A stretch of DNA of 50,946 nt from a virus: positions 1 to 50,946 of IMG/VR virus record IMGVR_UViG_3300045996_003405; one strand, 5' to 3'. This document shows, in pieces, positions 1 through 7,271 of the stretch. Made by a program: the position numbers and the translations under genes. Position 1 is the stretch's first letter; every line of letters begins with the position of its first letter. The notes beneath the pieces were generated by a model, which had not been told where the DNA came from, ran no database searches, and saw only the letters and a program-made list of their open reading frames with translations.

Positions 1-587
1 TCACATTTATTGATTTATTTATCTAACTTGTTAAAGATCTCTTTTAAGATTCAGGCTAATACTTAATTTCTTCACCGAAATCTTTACCCGCTTTTTAAGC
101 GAGAACCGGATTATATATACTTATACTCCTTCTTGTCAAATATATTTGCATTTATTTTTTAGCGGCATATGCTACTAAGTGGTTTTTATTATATAACTCT
201 TTGTTTTATTTTGATCAATAATCTTTCGTAGGGATGCCTTGCTCAAGTTTAACCGTAGGTTTTTTCATTGTCTATTTAGCAATAACTGGTAATTCTCCTC
301 TAAGTAAGTTGTTCAATTATTGATTTAGCTGGATAGATAATTCACAATTTGATCTTTGCTTACTTTTTATGTCTTATGCTGCTATAACTCATCAGCTAAC
401 TTATGGTATATTTGGAATACTCACTCTTTCTAATTACGATTATAAAATATATGTATGTGGAATAAAAATATGAGAATGAAGGCAACTATTGCTGGATATT
501 TTTTCTATAAAACACTAGCAATAAAAATCCCACTAATTATATTTGCATTTTTAGTTAGTCAGGAAGTATAATATCTTCCTCAAATAA
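1..587. other. Host flank without a gene
   Basis: No convincing coding region is visible on either strand; stop codons are dense in all frames and the stretch is very AT-rich. A short inverted repeat, CGCTT-ttt-AAGCG at 89-101, could be a remnant terminator stem for a gene to the left, but no T-run follows it. The last 50 bases hold the probable tRNA promoter, listed separately. Confidence 0.5.
543..572 (+). promoter_or_regulatory. Probable tRNA promoter
   Basis: A perfect TATAAT lies at 567-572, 15 nt before the first base of the tRNA-Ser gene, at the right distance for a start just upstream of the mature tRNA. The -35 is weak (TTGCAT at 543-548, 18-nt spacer). The -10 sits inside an AGGAAG/CTTCCT inverted repeat (561-580). 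It would also transcribe the initiator tRNA downstream, because no terminator is visible between the two tRNAs. Confidence 0.45.
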
Positions 588-677
588 GGAAGCTTGGCAG
601 AGCGGTTGAATGCAACGGTCTTGAAAACCGTCGAGGATGCGAGTCCTCCGTGAGTTCGAATCTCACAGCTTCCGCCA
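588..677 (+). tRNA. tRNA-Ser (anticodon TGA)
   Basis: This is a 90-nt class II tRNA. The acceptor arms GGAAGCT and AGCTTCC pair, a long variable arm follows the anticodon arm, the T-loop is GTTCGAATC and the CCA end is encoded. The anticodon loop reads CTTGAAA with TGA at positions 34-36, decoding UCA-type serine codons. It lies just outside the prophage and is a host gene. The layout closely matches the gammaproteobacterial serT type. Confidence 0.95.
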
Positions 678-729
678 TTTATATTTGACAAATCATGAAT
701 ATGTATGCAATAATCATGGCTTAACCGAT

Positions 730-807
<78 letters not shown>

Positions 808-860
808 CCAAACCATTGTAAAATCAAGCCTTCCCAGCAAATCATAACATACTTAACAAA

Positions 861-941
861 TGCCCCAATATCCCTAAACATGCGCCAAAATGCGTCAAAT
901 TCCGTCCGTTTTGCCCCAAATTTGCCCCAAAATTGCCCCAA
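861..941. promoter_or_regulatory. Probable integrase arm-type sites, left
   Basis: Four exact copies of TGCCCCAA lie at 861-868, 912-919, 923-930 and 934-941, with variants TGCGCCAA (881-888) and TGCGTCAA (891-898). The last three are exactly 11 bp apart, one helical turn. They lie between the attachment core and the integrase gene, where arm sites are expected, and the related word GCCCCA occurs at the same 11-bp spacing near attR. The integrases carry an N-terminal arm-binding-type domain. Confidence 0.6.
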
Positions 942-988
942 TTACGGGACGATAAAAAAAGCCGAGTCTATGAGAAAATATAGAATGT

Positions 989-2161
989 TTAATATGATCC
1001 GGAAAGTTTATAACCATTAGTTCCCCCACTATTATCGCTTTTAGGAATCCATTTACCATATCTTTTTAATATCATTTCGGCATTCGCATGCCCCATTTGT
1101 CTTGCTACCCACATAATATTTTCACCATTACTTAATAATGTCGAAGCAAAAGTGTGACGCATTTGATAGCAATTCCTATATGGTATATCCATCTTTCTAA
1201 GCATAGTGCGCCACTTTTCAGAAACTACGTCACTACTGCTATATGGCAAATTAGTATTATCATTATTAAAAATAAACTCATTAGTCTTAGTATATTGCAA
1301 TTGGCTTTTCAGGGCTTCAAACGCTTTAGGTAATAAAATCATTTCTCTCAGGCTATATTCATTCTTTGTCTTATTAAACTCACCCTCTACTTTACCCCGA
1401 TCAATAGTAATAATTTTTCTTTTGAAATCAACATCTGTCCATTTCAAGGCAATTAATTCACTGGTTCTAAGTCCAGACCAAAAGCCAAATTGAACTAAAT
1501 TTTTAAATTGACCAGTAGCCTGATTGATTATCAGTGTTTTTTCTTCTTCATTAAAAGGATGAGCTACATAATCTGATTTCTTGCCTACCTTCGTTGTAAC
1601 CCTGGTGCGGTCGAGCTGCTCAATGGGGCTTTTTTCAATTAACCCATCATTAATAGCCTCAAGAAACATAGTTCTTAATACACTGAGATTATTGCGTATA
1701 GTTTTAGTTGTATTTTTGAGATTCATCATCCAATCTTTTATTATGCCTGACGTTAATTCCTTAACATAATATTTACCAAAGGCTGGGATTAAGACTCCAT
1801 TAATCACACTCTTATACCCTCTGAGAGTCGATGGCGAAATTTGTTTATTTTCTTTCATCTGTATATAATTAGACAAAAGTTTATCTAAATAGTATTTGCA
1901 GGTTGAAGTAATAGGATGCTCTACAAAACCCGCATTAATTGCTGTTTTTGAATTAGGAAAATATTCAATATAATTAAACTCATTACGTGCAATCTTATTT
2001 AATATCTCAGTACGTAAATTTGCACAATACTTAATGTTTTGCTTACTTGGGCTTAATTTAATTGATTCACGATATCTTTGGTTGTTATACATAAATATAA
2101 TCCGTAAATATTTGCCACGTATCTCTACCCCTTGAGGCATATCAAATGCATTTATATCCAT
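989..2161 (-). CDS. Tyrosine integrase, copy 1
   Basis: This 390-residue site-specific recombinase is the one nearest attL. Residues about 10-60 form an arm-type DNA-binding domain, about 85-170 a core-binding SAM-like domain, and 200-390 the catalytic domain. Visible catalytic residues are Arg232 (GLRTSELIAL), Arg335 (YQMRHTFAS), His358 (QMGHAN) and the nucleophile Tyr368 (LKRYGKW). The usual His of the HxxR motif is Tyr here, a known variant. It should catalyse integration at tRNA-fMet and, with the excisionase, excision. It is a close paralogue of the next gene. No good ribosome binding site precedes the start, so it may depend on translation from upstream genes in the same transcript. Confidence 0.95.
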   Translation of the reverse strand: MDINAFDMPQGVEIRGKYLRIIFMYNNQRYRESIKLSPSKQNIKYCANLRTEILNKIARNEFNYIEYFPNSKTAINAGFVEHPITSTCKYYLDKLLSNYIQMKENKQISPSTLRGYKSVINGVLIPAFGKYYVKELTSGIIKDWMMNLKNTTKTIRNNLSVLRTMFLEAINDGLIEKSPIEQLDRTRVTTKVGKKSDYVAHPFNEEEKTLIINQATGQFKNLVQFGFWSGLRTSELIALKWTDVDFKRKIITIDRGKVEGEFNKTKNEYSLREMILLPKAFEALKSQLQYTKTNEFIFNNDNTNLPYSSSDVVSEKWRTMLRKMDIPYRNCYQMRHTFASTLLSNGENIMWVARQMGHANAEMILKRYGKWIPKSDNSGGTNGYKLSGSY

Positions 2162-2198
2162 AATTTTACTTTCATTAAAATATTAATAATTGAGCTTA

Positions 2199-3371
2199 TT
2201 ACTGATAATTACCAATAAATTTGTAACCATTATTTTCAGCTTTAGGTATCCATCTACCATACCGCTTAAATATCATCTCAACATCTACATGCCCCATTTG
2301 CGTTGCAACCCATAGTGGATTTTCACCATTAGATAATAACGTGGATGCAAAAGTGTGACGCATTTGATAACAATTACGGTACTGGATATTTTTAATAGTT
2401 GATAGCAGTTTTCGCCAGGCATCTGATACTTTATTACTACTAGCCCATGCCCTATTAGTATTAGGATTATGAAACACATATTTGCTGCTATAAGTATGAG
2501 ATAATTGATTCTGTAAAGCTGCAAAAGCTTTTGGTAATAAAATTAAAGTCCGCTTTCCGGCTTTAGTTTTTGTTTTGTTTCTCTCTACATTGCAAACCTT
2601 AGTATCATGAATACTAGCAGTTTCTTCTTCAAAGTTAATGTCAGCCCATTTTAGGGCAATTAATTCGCTAGTTCTAAGCCCTGACCAGAATCCAAATTGA
2701 ATAAGGTTTTTTATCTGCCCGCTGGCAGCATCAATAATAGTTTGCTTCTCATTGTCGTTAAATGGTTCTGCGTTAAACTCTGATTTTTTAGATGCTACTT
2801 GAATTAATTTACTCAAAGCAATTTTTTCAATTGGATTGTCTTTGATTAAATCATCATTTATAGCATCGGCAAACATATTTCTTAATGGTGTTAGATAGTT
2901 TCGTATAGTTTTAGGAGTTGCTTCCAAAGAGGCGATCCATTCTCGGATAACTGGAGCCGTTAGTTCATTAATATTATATGAACCAAATGCGGGTATTAAT
3001 TGCCCTATGATTACTTTGCGGTAGCCCGCAAAAGTTGATGGTGACATGTAGTCATTTTCTACCATTTTAGTATAATTGCATAATTGCTGTTCGAATAGGT
3101 CATTGCATTTGTAGCTCTTTACTTCTTCGATTATACCTAATCGTTTTGCCAATCGTGAATCAGGGAAATACTCAGCATAATTAAATTCGTTCTTAGCAAT
3201 TTTATTTAATATTTCCCCTCGTAAATTGGCAGCATACTTAATATTTATTTTCGTAGGTTGCAAATTTATAGTTTCACGGCATCTAATACCATTAAACATA
3301 AATACTATCCTAAAAGACTTGCCACTATCATTAATTACAATGCCTGGTGGTGTCAAGTTTGCTCGATCCAT
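2199..3371 (-). CDS. Tyrosine integrase, copy 2
   Basis: This second full-length recombinase (390 residues) has the same domain order as copy 1 and long stretches of identity in the catalytic half. Catalytic residues are all present: Arg233, Arg338, His361 and Tyr371. The start is set by AAGGAG eight bases upstream of ATG. The leader and first codons (GGAGTAT then ATGGATCG) nearly match those of the third, truncated copy, showing that copies 2 and 3 arose by tandem duplication. Which copy drives integration cannot be told from sequence; both look active. Divergence in the N-terminal half suggests different arm or core preferences. Confidence 0.93.
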   Translation of the reverse strand: MDRANLTPPGIVINDSGKSFRIVFMFNGIRCRETINLQPTKINIKYAANLRGEILNKIAKNEFNYAEYFPDSRLAKRLGIIEEVKSYKCNDLFEQQLCNYTKMVENDYMSPSTFAGYRKVIIGQLIPAFGSYNINELTAPVIREWIASLEATPKTIRNYLTPLRNMFADAINDDLIKDNPIEKIALSKLIQVASKKSEFNAEPFNDNEKQTIIDAASGQIKNLIQFGFWSGLRTSELIALKWADINFEEETASIHDTKVCNVERNKTKTKAGKRTLILLPKAFAALQNQLSHTYSSKYVFHNPNTNRAWASSNKVSDAWRKLLSTIKNIQYRNCYQMRHTFASTLLSNGENPLWVATQMGHVDVEMIFKRYGRWIPKAENNGYKFIGNYQ

Positions 3372-3419
3372 TTTCTATACTCCTTAATTTTTACAAATAA
3401 TATGTCTTAACAGGTAGTT

Positions 3420-4040
3420 TTAACAGTTGTAATTGCCCACAAATTTATATTTACAATTATTATATTTAGGTATCCACCTTTCATATTGCTTTAATGTTAC
3501 TCCAACATTTTCATGCCCCAATTGAGTTGATACCCACGCTGGATGCTCACCATTAGATAATAAAGTAGCAGCAAATGTATGTCGCATTTGATTAAAGTGA
3601 CGGTATTTTATGTCTAACTTAGATAAGAGGTCTATCCAATTATCAACAAAATCACCGCTTGACCAGTGCTTGCCAGTATTGGGATTTTTAAATATATATT
3701 CACTATTTTTAATATTTTGTATTTGGCTGATTAAAGCTTGTAAAGCTCTTGGTAATAACACTATTGTTCGTATTTGAGATTTTAGGTTGGGTTCTCTTTC
3801 CTCACCAAATAATTTAACTCGACAAATGTATGCTACGTTTTCTTTAAAATCCACATCAGCCCATTTTAAAGCTATTAGCTCGTTAATGTTTAGTCCAGAC
3901 CAGAATCCAAATTGAATGATATTTCTAAGCTGCCCGGTTGCAGTGTCAATAATCATTTGCTGTTCTATCTCATTAAAAGGGTCAGGACTCCATTTATTAT
4001 TAATATCTACACCCTGTGGTGTTACGATTGCTCGATCCAT
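3420..4040 (-). CDS. Truncated, probably inactive integrase, copy 3
   Basis: This 206-residue protein starts with the same 15 residues as copy 2 and then jumps, in frame, to the catalytic domain at a point matching residue 204 of copy 2. About 182 residues are missing, including arm- and core-binding domains. Box I Arg is replaced by Asn51 (GLNINELIAL), while Arg153, His154, His176 and Tyr186 remain. Loss of the box I Arg should abolish recombination. The frame is otherwise open with a good ribosome site (GAGGAGTAT), so it may be translated and act as a partner or inhibitor of the full-length enzymes. Alternatively it is a young pseudogene. Confidence 0.8.
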   Translation of the reverse strand: MDRAIVTPQGVDINNKWSPDPFNEIEQQMIIDTATGQLRNIIQFGFWSGLNINELIALKWADVDFKENVAYICRVKLFGEEREPNLKSQIRTIVLLPRALQALISQIQNIKNSEYIFKNPNTGKHWSSGDFVDNWIDLLSKLDIKYRHFNQMRHTFAATLLSNGEHPAWVSTQLGHENVGVTLKQYERWIPKYNNCKYKFVGNYNC

Positions 4041-4228
4041 TTTTGATACTCCTCAATATTTACATACAACATGCCATCTCTGGCGGTTTTGACAATTCGT
4101 TCGCTCCATTTACCTTCATGGCGTTTTTTGCGAACAGCCATTTCAGTTACACCAGTTAACTGACTAAATTGTTTAAGTTTTACCCACTTAATTGATGGTG
4201 TTGCGTTTATTTCCATAATACCTCTCAT
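4022..4228 (-). CDS. Excisionase-like DNA-binding protein
   Basis: This 68-residue protein has the pattern of phage excisionases: a WVKLKQFSQLTGVTE winged-helix start, the basic helix VRKKRHEGKW, a short beta wing (DGMLYVNI) and a final helix ending EYQKWIE. Such proteins bend attachment DNA and steer the integrase to excision. The gene overlaps the truncated integrase downstream by 19 bp and the AlpA-like gene upstream by 4 bp, so the genes are translationally coupled and come from the same leftward transcript. Confidence 0.75.
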   Translation of the reverse strand: MRGIMEINATPSIKWVKLKQFSQLTGVTEMAVRKKRHEGKWSERIVKTARDGMLYVNIEEYQKWIEQS

Positions 4229-4413
4229 AGAATAACACCTTTATGCAATTGCTCTTGTTTCCAAATCTCAACCTCACCTTTGCTCCATATTAAATGACCG
4301 TACTTATTAACACATGGTTGCAAAAATTTACCGGGAGCTACCCAATTATAGATAGTATTTCTGGTTTTAATATTGAGTAATTTCATAACTTCAAAAGTTC
4401 CAATATAATCCAT
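4225..4413 (-). CDS. AlpA/MerR-type HTH protein
   Basis: This 62-residue protein has a helix-turn-helix near the N-terminus (MDYIGTFEVMKLLNIKTRNT followed by a tyrosine- and tryptophan-rich wing) and ends in WSKGEVEIWKQEQ. This is the layout of small AlpA-like or 'helix-turn-helix domain 17' regulators, which often act on excision genes. It overlaps the excisionase gene by 4 bp. It may be a second recombination-directionality factor; its target is not visible. Confidence 0.6.
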   Translation of the reverse strand: MDYIGTFEVMKLLNIKTRNTIYNWVAPGKFLQPCVNKYGHLIWSKGEVEIWKQEQLHKGVIL

Positions 4414-4419
4414 AACAGT

Positions 4420-4623
4420 TCACTCCACAATGTAATATTCAATATACCAGGTACCAGTTTTTGCATTATATTTACGAGTGCCGGCAATATTCATACCACG
4501 TCTACGTAATTCATAAATATGAGCACCTAGCCTGGTAATGCGAAACCGTCTAATAGCTTCCCAGCTATTAATTTTTTTGTGGGTGAGTAAAAACTCTTTT
4601 ATCTTTTCACGTTGAGCTAACAT
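4420..4623 (-). CDS. Small winged-helix (HTH_39-like) protein
   Basis: This 67-residue protein contains SWEAIRRFRITRLGAHIYEL followed by RRRGMNI and a beta wing ending TWYIEYYIVE. This pattern is common in small phage DNA-binding proteins of the HTH_39 type encoded near integrases. It sits 6 bp upstream of the AlpA-like gene in the same operon. A role in lysogeny or excision control is inferred from position only. Confidence 0.6.
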   Translation of the reverse strand: MLAQREKIKEFLLTHKKINSWEAIRRFRITRLGAHIYELRRRGMNIAGTRKYNAKTGTWYIEYYIVE

Positions 4624-4710
4624 AACGTCTAACCTTTTTTATTGAATCTTGAATTATTTCTACTAAAACCCAATACAGTAAAGGCTGTACTGGGATGTTA
4701 CCGTACTCTT

Positions 4711-5004
4711 TCATAACAAAGCCATATAAATAGAATCACGTGTAATCATAAAACTAGCTTTAGTTTTAGAGATCACATTATTTAATGCTACATTTATTAC
4801 CCTATCCGCTTGTTGGCTAGTTAAATTAACCCTAGATGTCAATAAAAAGCGCAACTGTTCCCGTCCAAATATAGTTAATGGATCACCTCGATAGCTTGTT
4901 TTACGAGTATTCATAAGGTTATAGCTCATATAGTTAGTCAGATAATCAACAGCATATGCCATATCCTTATATGTTTTAAAAAATTTTTTAACTTGTTTTA
5001 GCAT
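4711..5004 (-). CDS. Unknown early protein, first gene of the left operon
   Basis: I do not recognise this 97-residue basic protein. An upstream ATG at 5043 would add 13 residues, but AAGGAAG lies five bases before the internal ATG at 5004, so the shorter form is preferred. It is rich in Lys, Arg and Tyr with a mainly helical pattern and no transmembrane segment. It is the first gene behind the repressor-controlled leftward promoter, the position where phages place early regulators or host-takeover proteins. Confidence 0.55.
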   Translation of the reverse strand: MLKQVKKFFKTYKDMAYAVDYLTNYMSYNLMNTRKTSYRGDPLTIFGREQLRFLLTSRVNLTSQQADRVINVALNNVISKTKASFMITRDSIYMALL

Positions 5005-5155
5005 TATTTCTTCCTTTATAAATCTATTAGATTTTTTAATCATTTTTGCTCTTTAGCTTGGATTTTGATAGTCTTATAAACTTCAAACTTTGCTAAAATG
5101 ATTTCTCGTTATAGACTATGACAGCTTTTGTCAGGCATGACGAGTTTATGCCAGT

Positions 5156-5184
5156 ATTATCTCATAATGAGATATATTTGTCAA
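5156..5184 (-). promoter_or_regulatory. Leftward early promoter (PL-like)
   Basis: Read on the minus strand, a perfect TTGACA (5184-5179) is followed after exactly 17 bp by GATAAT (5161-5156). Transcription would start near 5149 and run into the unknown protein, HTH genes, excisionase and integrases. The 17-bp palindrome at 5158-5174 fills the space between the boxes, so a bound repressor would exclude RNA polymerase. Confidence 0.75.
5158..5174. promoter_or_regulatory. Repressor operator, left
   Basis: TATCTCATAATGAGATA is a perfect 17-bp palindrome with half-sites TATCTC/GAGATA spaced by five bases. The same half-sites and spacing occur at 11959-11975 upstream of the repressor gene. It lies between the -35 and -10 of the leftward promoter. 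A weaker relative, TATCTC-N6-GAGACA, lies upstream at 5192-5209, and a half-site near 5243. Confidence 0.75.
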
Positions 5185-5191
5185 GCTTAAT

Positions 5192-5209
5192 TATCTCCAT
5201 ATTGAGACA
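5192..5209. promoter_or_regulatory. Second, imperfect operator-like site
   Basis: TATCTC and GAGACA are spaced by six bases instead of five, with one mismatch in the right half. It lies 17 bp upstream of the first operator, so cooperative binding by repressor dimers is possible. Spacing and mismatch make it weaker than the other sites. Confidence 0.4.
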
Positions 5210-5680
5210 TTGATAAACTTGATTAAGTATTTGAACTTATATTGAGAAATTATTTGCATGTTTTTTGAGGGTATATATATCGTTATTATATGTAGATAAT
5301 ATAAAAATATTATAATTATATTAAGAATGAATTATTTAAGGTAGCATAGTTTAAATTACAGATTCGGATATAATTAGGAAGAAATTAAGCATCTTTAGTA
5401 GTTAAATTTTATTTTGAGGTGTGACGTTGGTAATAGCTTTATAGATAATTGGCAGAGTAAAGAAAATAACATCGAGAGAGCAAGAAGAGAAACAAACTAA
5501 GTAAAACTACTTATGTTAAATAGGTTTAAAAGGTTCACTTCTAAAATATGTTATTCACATATTTCTTGTCAGGACATAAACAAGGTAAAGCTACTAATAG
5601 TCAATAGATTTAAAATGTTCATTTCTAAAAATATGTTATTTACATATTCTCAGACATAAGTATAATCAAAACTAAAATAA

Positions 5681-5705
5681 TTAAATTACCAAATTTCGGG
5701 TATTG
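5681..5705. repeat. 25-bp box, copy 1
   Basis: These 25 bases are identical to 6044-6068. The box ends GGGTATTG on the plus strand. On the minus strand it follows the stop of the decayed regulator remnant, as copy 2 follows the stop of the intact PAS-LuxR gene. It marks the shared 3' flank of the two. Confidence 0.85.
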
Positions 5706-5747
5706 CAAATTAAAAAGGCAATACTGCTTATTTTAATTTACTGAAAC

Positions 5748-5840
5748 CTACATTTTTAAAATGAAATATTTTCTCGATATACTGGCTTTTTCAAGGATGG
5801 TGTTGAGAAAAAATGGTAGGGATAAATGCAACCTAATCTA
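5748..5840 (-). pseudogene. Remnant of a second LuxR-type regulator 3' end
   Basis: On the minus strand this stretch can be read to a stop at 5748-5750 as ...LEKASISRKYFILKM. This corresponds to the last helix of the intact regulator next door (LLEKASMLKLIPF). Upstream of it the frame fades within about 30 codons. The 25-bp box follows at the same relative place as in the intact gene, supporting a duplicated and decayed copy rather than chance. The alignment is short, so this is a probable call. Confidence 0.55.
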
Positions 5841-6043
5841 TCTGTACCAGAAATAATCATTTCTGGTACTATCAGAATAATACTTGGTGGATAATGAATT
5901 CTTTTTTTTCAATAAAAAAATTTTATAAAAAGGCGAAACAAACTAAAAAGATCCACTCAGAACTTAATGGATTAAGAAGGTTTGCTTCTAAAAATATGCT
6001 CTCACATATTTCTAAGGTAGGAGTATAAACAAATTTAAAAATG

Positions 6044-6068
6044 TTAAATTACCAAATTTCGGGTATTG
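6044..6068. repeat. 25-bp box, copy 2
   Basis: Exact copy of 5681-5705, lying immediately beyond the stop codon of the PAS-LuxR gene on the minus strand. A hairpin repeat unit follows it in both places. Confidence 0.85.
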
Positions 6069-6079
6069 AATCTTTAGCT

Positions 6080-7246
6080 TTAAAACCCTGGTAAAAATGG
6101 AATTAGTTTAAGCATACTTGCTTTTTCAAGTAATTGAGCCATGTTGAAAACCCCAAACTTTGGATACAATTGTTTATTAATAATGGCATTAATTGTTGCA
6201 GGAGCAAAAGGTTTACCTTCTATGATAGATAAAATTGCGGCAATGTCTTTGGGTGATTTATAAAGGGATAAATAATATAATGTTTGACTTTCTCTATTAG
6301 TAAGAGTTATATTTTTATCTAGCTCATTTATTTCTAATTTAGTTCCAGTTTTTTCATTTACTATTTTTATTTTAAATTTATTTATCATTTGTTGCATATC
6401 ATCAACAAAACGTATAAGTTCTTTTTGTGCATTCTTCTCTGCCATAAATTCATCTATTTCAAGTTGGAGTTTACTGGCCTCTTTTTGAGCAGTAATATCA
6501 ATAGAAGTACCAACTATACCTATAACATTACCTTTATTATCCAGTAACCTATTCTTAGCTGATAAATAAACCCGCTCTTTCCCTTTAAACATTGCACGTT
6601 CTTCACTTTCATGGGGTCCCTCCTGCCTTACTAAAGCATCCATTTTACTTATTTTACAAGCAATTTCTGAAGGGTATAAATCATAATCAGTCTTACCTAT
6701 AATTTCAGATCTATTCTTTGCACCAAACATATCCACCATATATTTATTACAACCTAAAATATGACCATCTTTATCTTTCCAATAGATACTAGCATTTACT
6801 ACGTCAATGATTTGTATGATTTTCATTTGCTCATTATTTACGACTTGTTGTTTTTCTTGTTCAATTAGTTTTTTCTGATCTGTAATATCATATGAAACTC
6901 CAGCTATTCCTATAACTTTTCCTTTACTGTCACGTAATTGTGTTTTGGTTGAGAAATATATTTTGTGTTCACCACTTGGTAAAGTAACATATTCTTCCCC
7001 AGTATAATTACCAGTCTCCATTGCCAAGATATCTGCTTCTCTAAGTTTGTTAGCATAATCTTTCCAACACAAATCATAATCAGTCTTACCTATTATCTCT
7101 GCTCTACTATTTACCCCAGCCATTTTCAGCATGTAATTATTGCATCCTAATATATGTCCATCTTTATCTTTCCAATAAATACTGGCACTGATTGCATCGA
7201 TAATTCTATAGCTACTTTCATCATCGAAATTAGGTTGATTAACCAC
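6080..7246 (-). CDS. PAS-PAS-LuxR-type transcription regulator
   Basis: This 388-residue cytoplasmic regulator has two tandem PAS domains (about 10-125 and 145-250). Each starts IYWKDKDGHILGCN and ends with the PAS-associated GIxGxSxDIT motif. A helical linker and a C-terminal LuxR-like helix-turn-helix follow (LTNRESQTLYYLSLYKSPKD to MAQLLEKA). The GTG start at 7246 is chosen because AAAGGAG lies seven bases upstream; an ATG further up would overlap the NRPS gene. It is the last gene of the SemiSWEET-NRPS operon, 25 bp after the NRPS stop, so it probably senses a small molecule or redox state and controls that operon. Its PAS domains resemble that of the kinase at 23790-25286. Confidence 0.85.
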   Translation of the reverse strand: MVNQPNFDDESSYRIIDAISASIYWKDKDGHILGCNNYMLKMAGVNSRAEIIGKTDYDLCWKDYANKLREADILAMETGNYTGEEYVTLPSGEHKIYFSTKTQLRDSKGKVIGIAGVSYDITDQKKLIEQEKQQVVNNEQMKIIQIIDVVNASIYWKDKDGHILGCNKYMVDMFGAKNRSEIIGKTDYDLYPSEIACKISKMDALVRQEGPHESEERAMFKGKERVYLSAKNRLLDNKGNVIGIVGTSIDITAQKEASKLQLEIDEFMAEKNAQKELIRFVDDMQQMINKFKIKIVNEKTGTKLEINELDKNITLTNRESQTLYYLSLYKSPKDIAAILSIIEGKPFAPATINAIINKQLYPKFGVFNMAQLLEKASMLKLIPFLPGF

Positions 7247-7271
7247 TCTTAAGCTCCTTTTAAATTTATAA

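Larger units (their letters stand above)
5490..6030. repeat. Three diverged hairpin repeat units
   Basis: Units of about 90 bp lie at 5490-5577, 5578-5663 and 5937-6030. Each opens with an AAACAA-type motif, carries a GGTTNRCTTCTAAAA-like stretch, and contains a small hairpin with arms AAATATG/CATATTT (5544-5564, 5630-5648, 5992-6011). The loops differ (TATTC, TATTT, CTCTCA) while the stems are kept. On the minus strand they lie just downstream of the PAS-LuxR gene and of its decayed relative, so they may be 3' untranslated elements or processed RNA. Confidence 0.6.
5044..6079. other. Gene-free kilobase with promoter, repeats and a gene remnant
   Basis: No complete gene is seen. From left to right it holds the leftward early promoter and operators (5156-5209), an AT-rich stretch without features (5210-5480), hairpin repeat units (5490-5663 and 5937-6030), a decayed 3' end of a LuxR-type gene (5748-5840), and two exact copies of a 25-bp box (5681-5705, 6044-6068). 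The region looks like the wreck of a duplication. Confidence 0.6.

Noticed and set aside
5490-6070. CRISPR array or IS remnant
   Set aside because: The units are diverged, irregularly spaced and lack spacers, terminal inverted repeats or transposase pieces.
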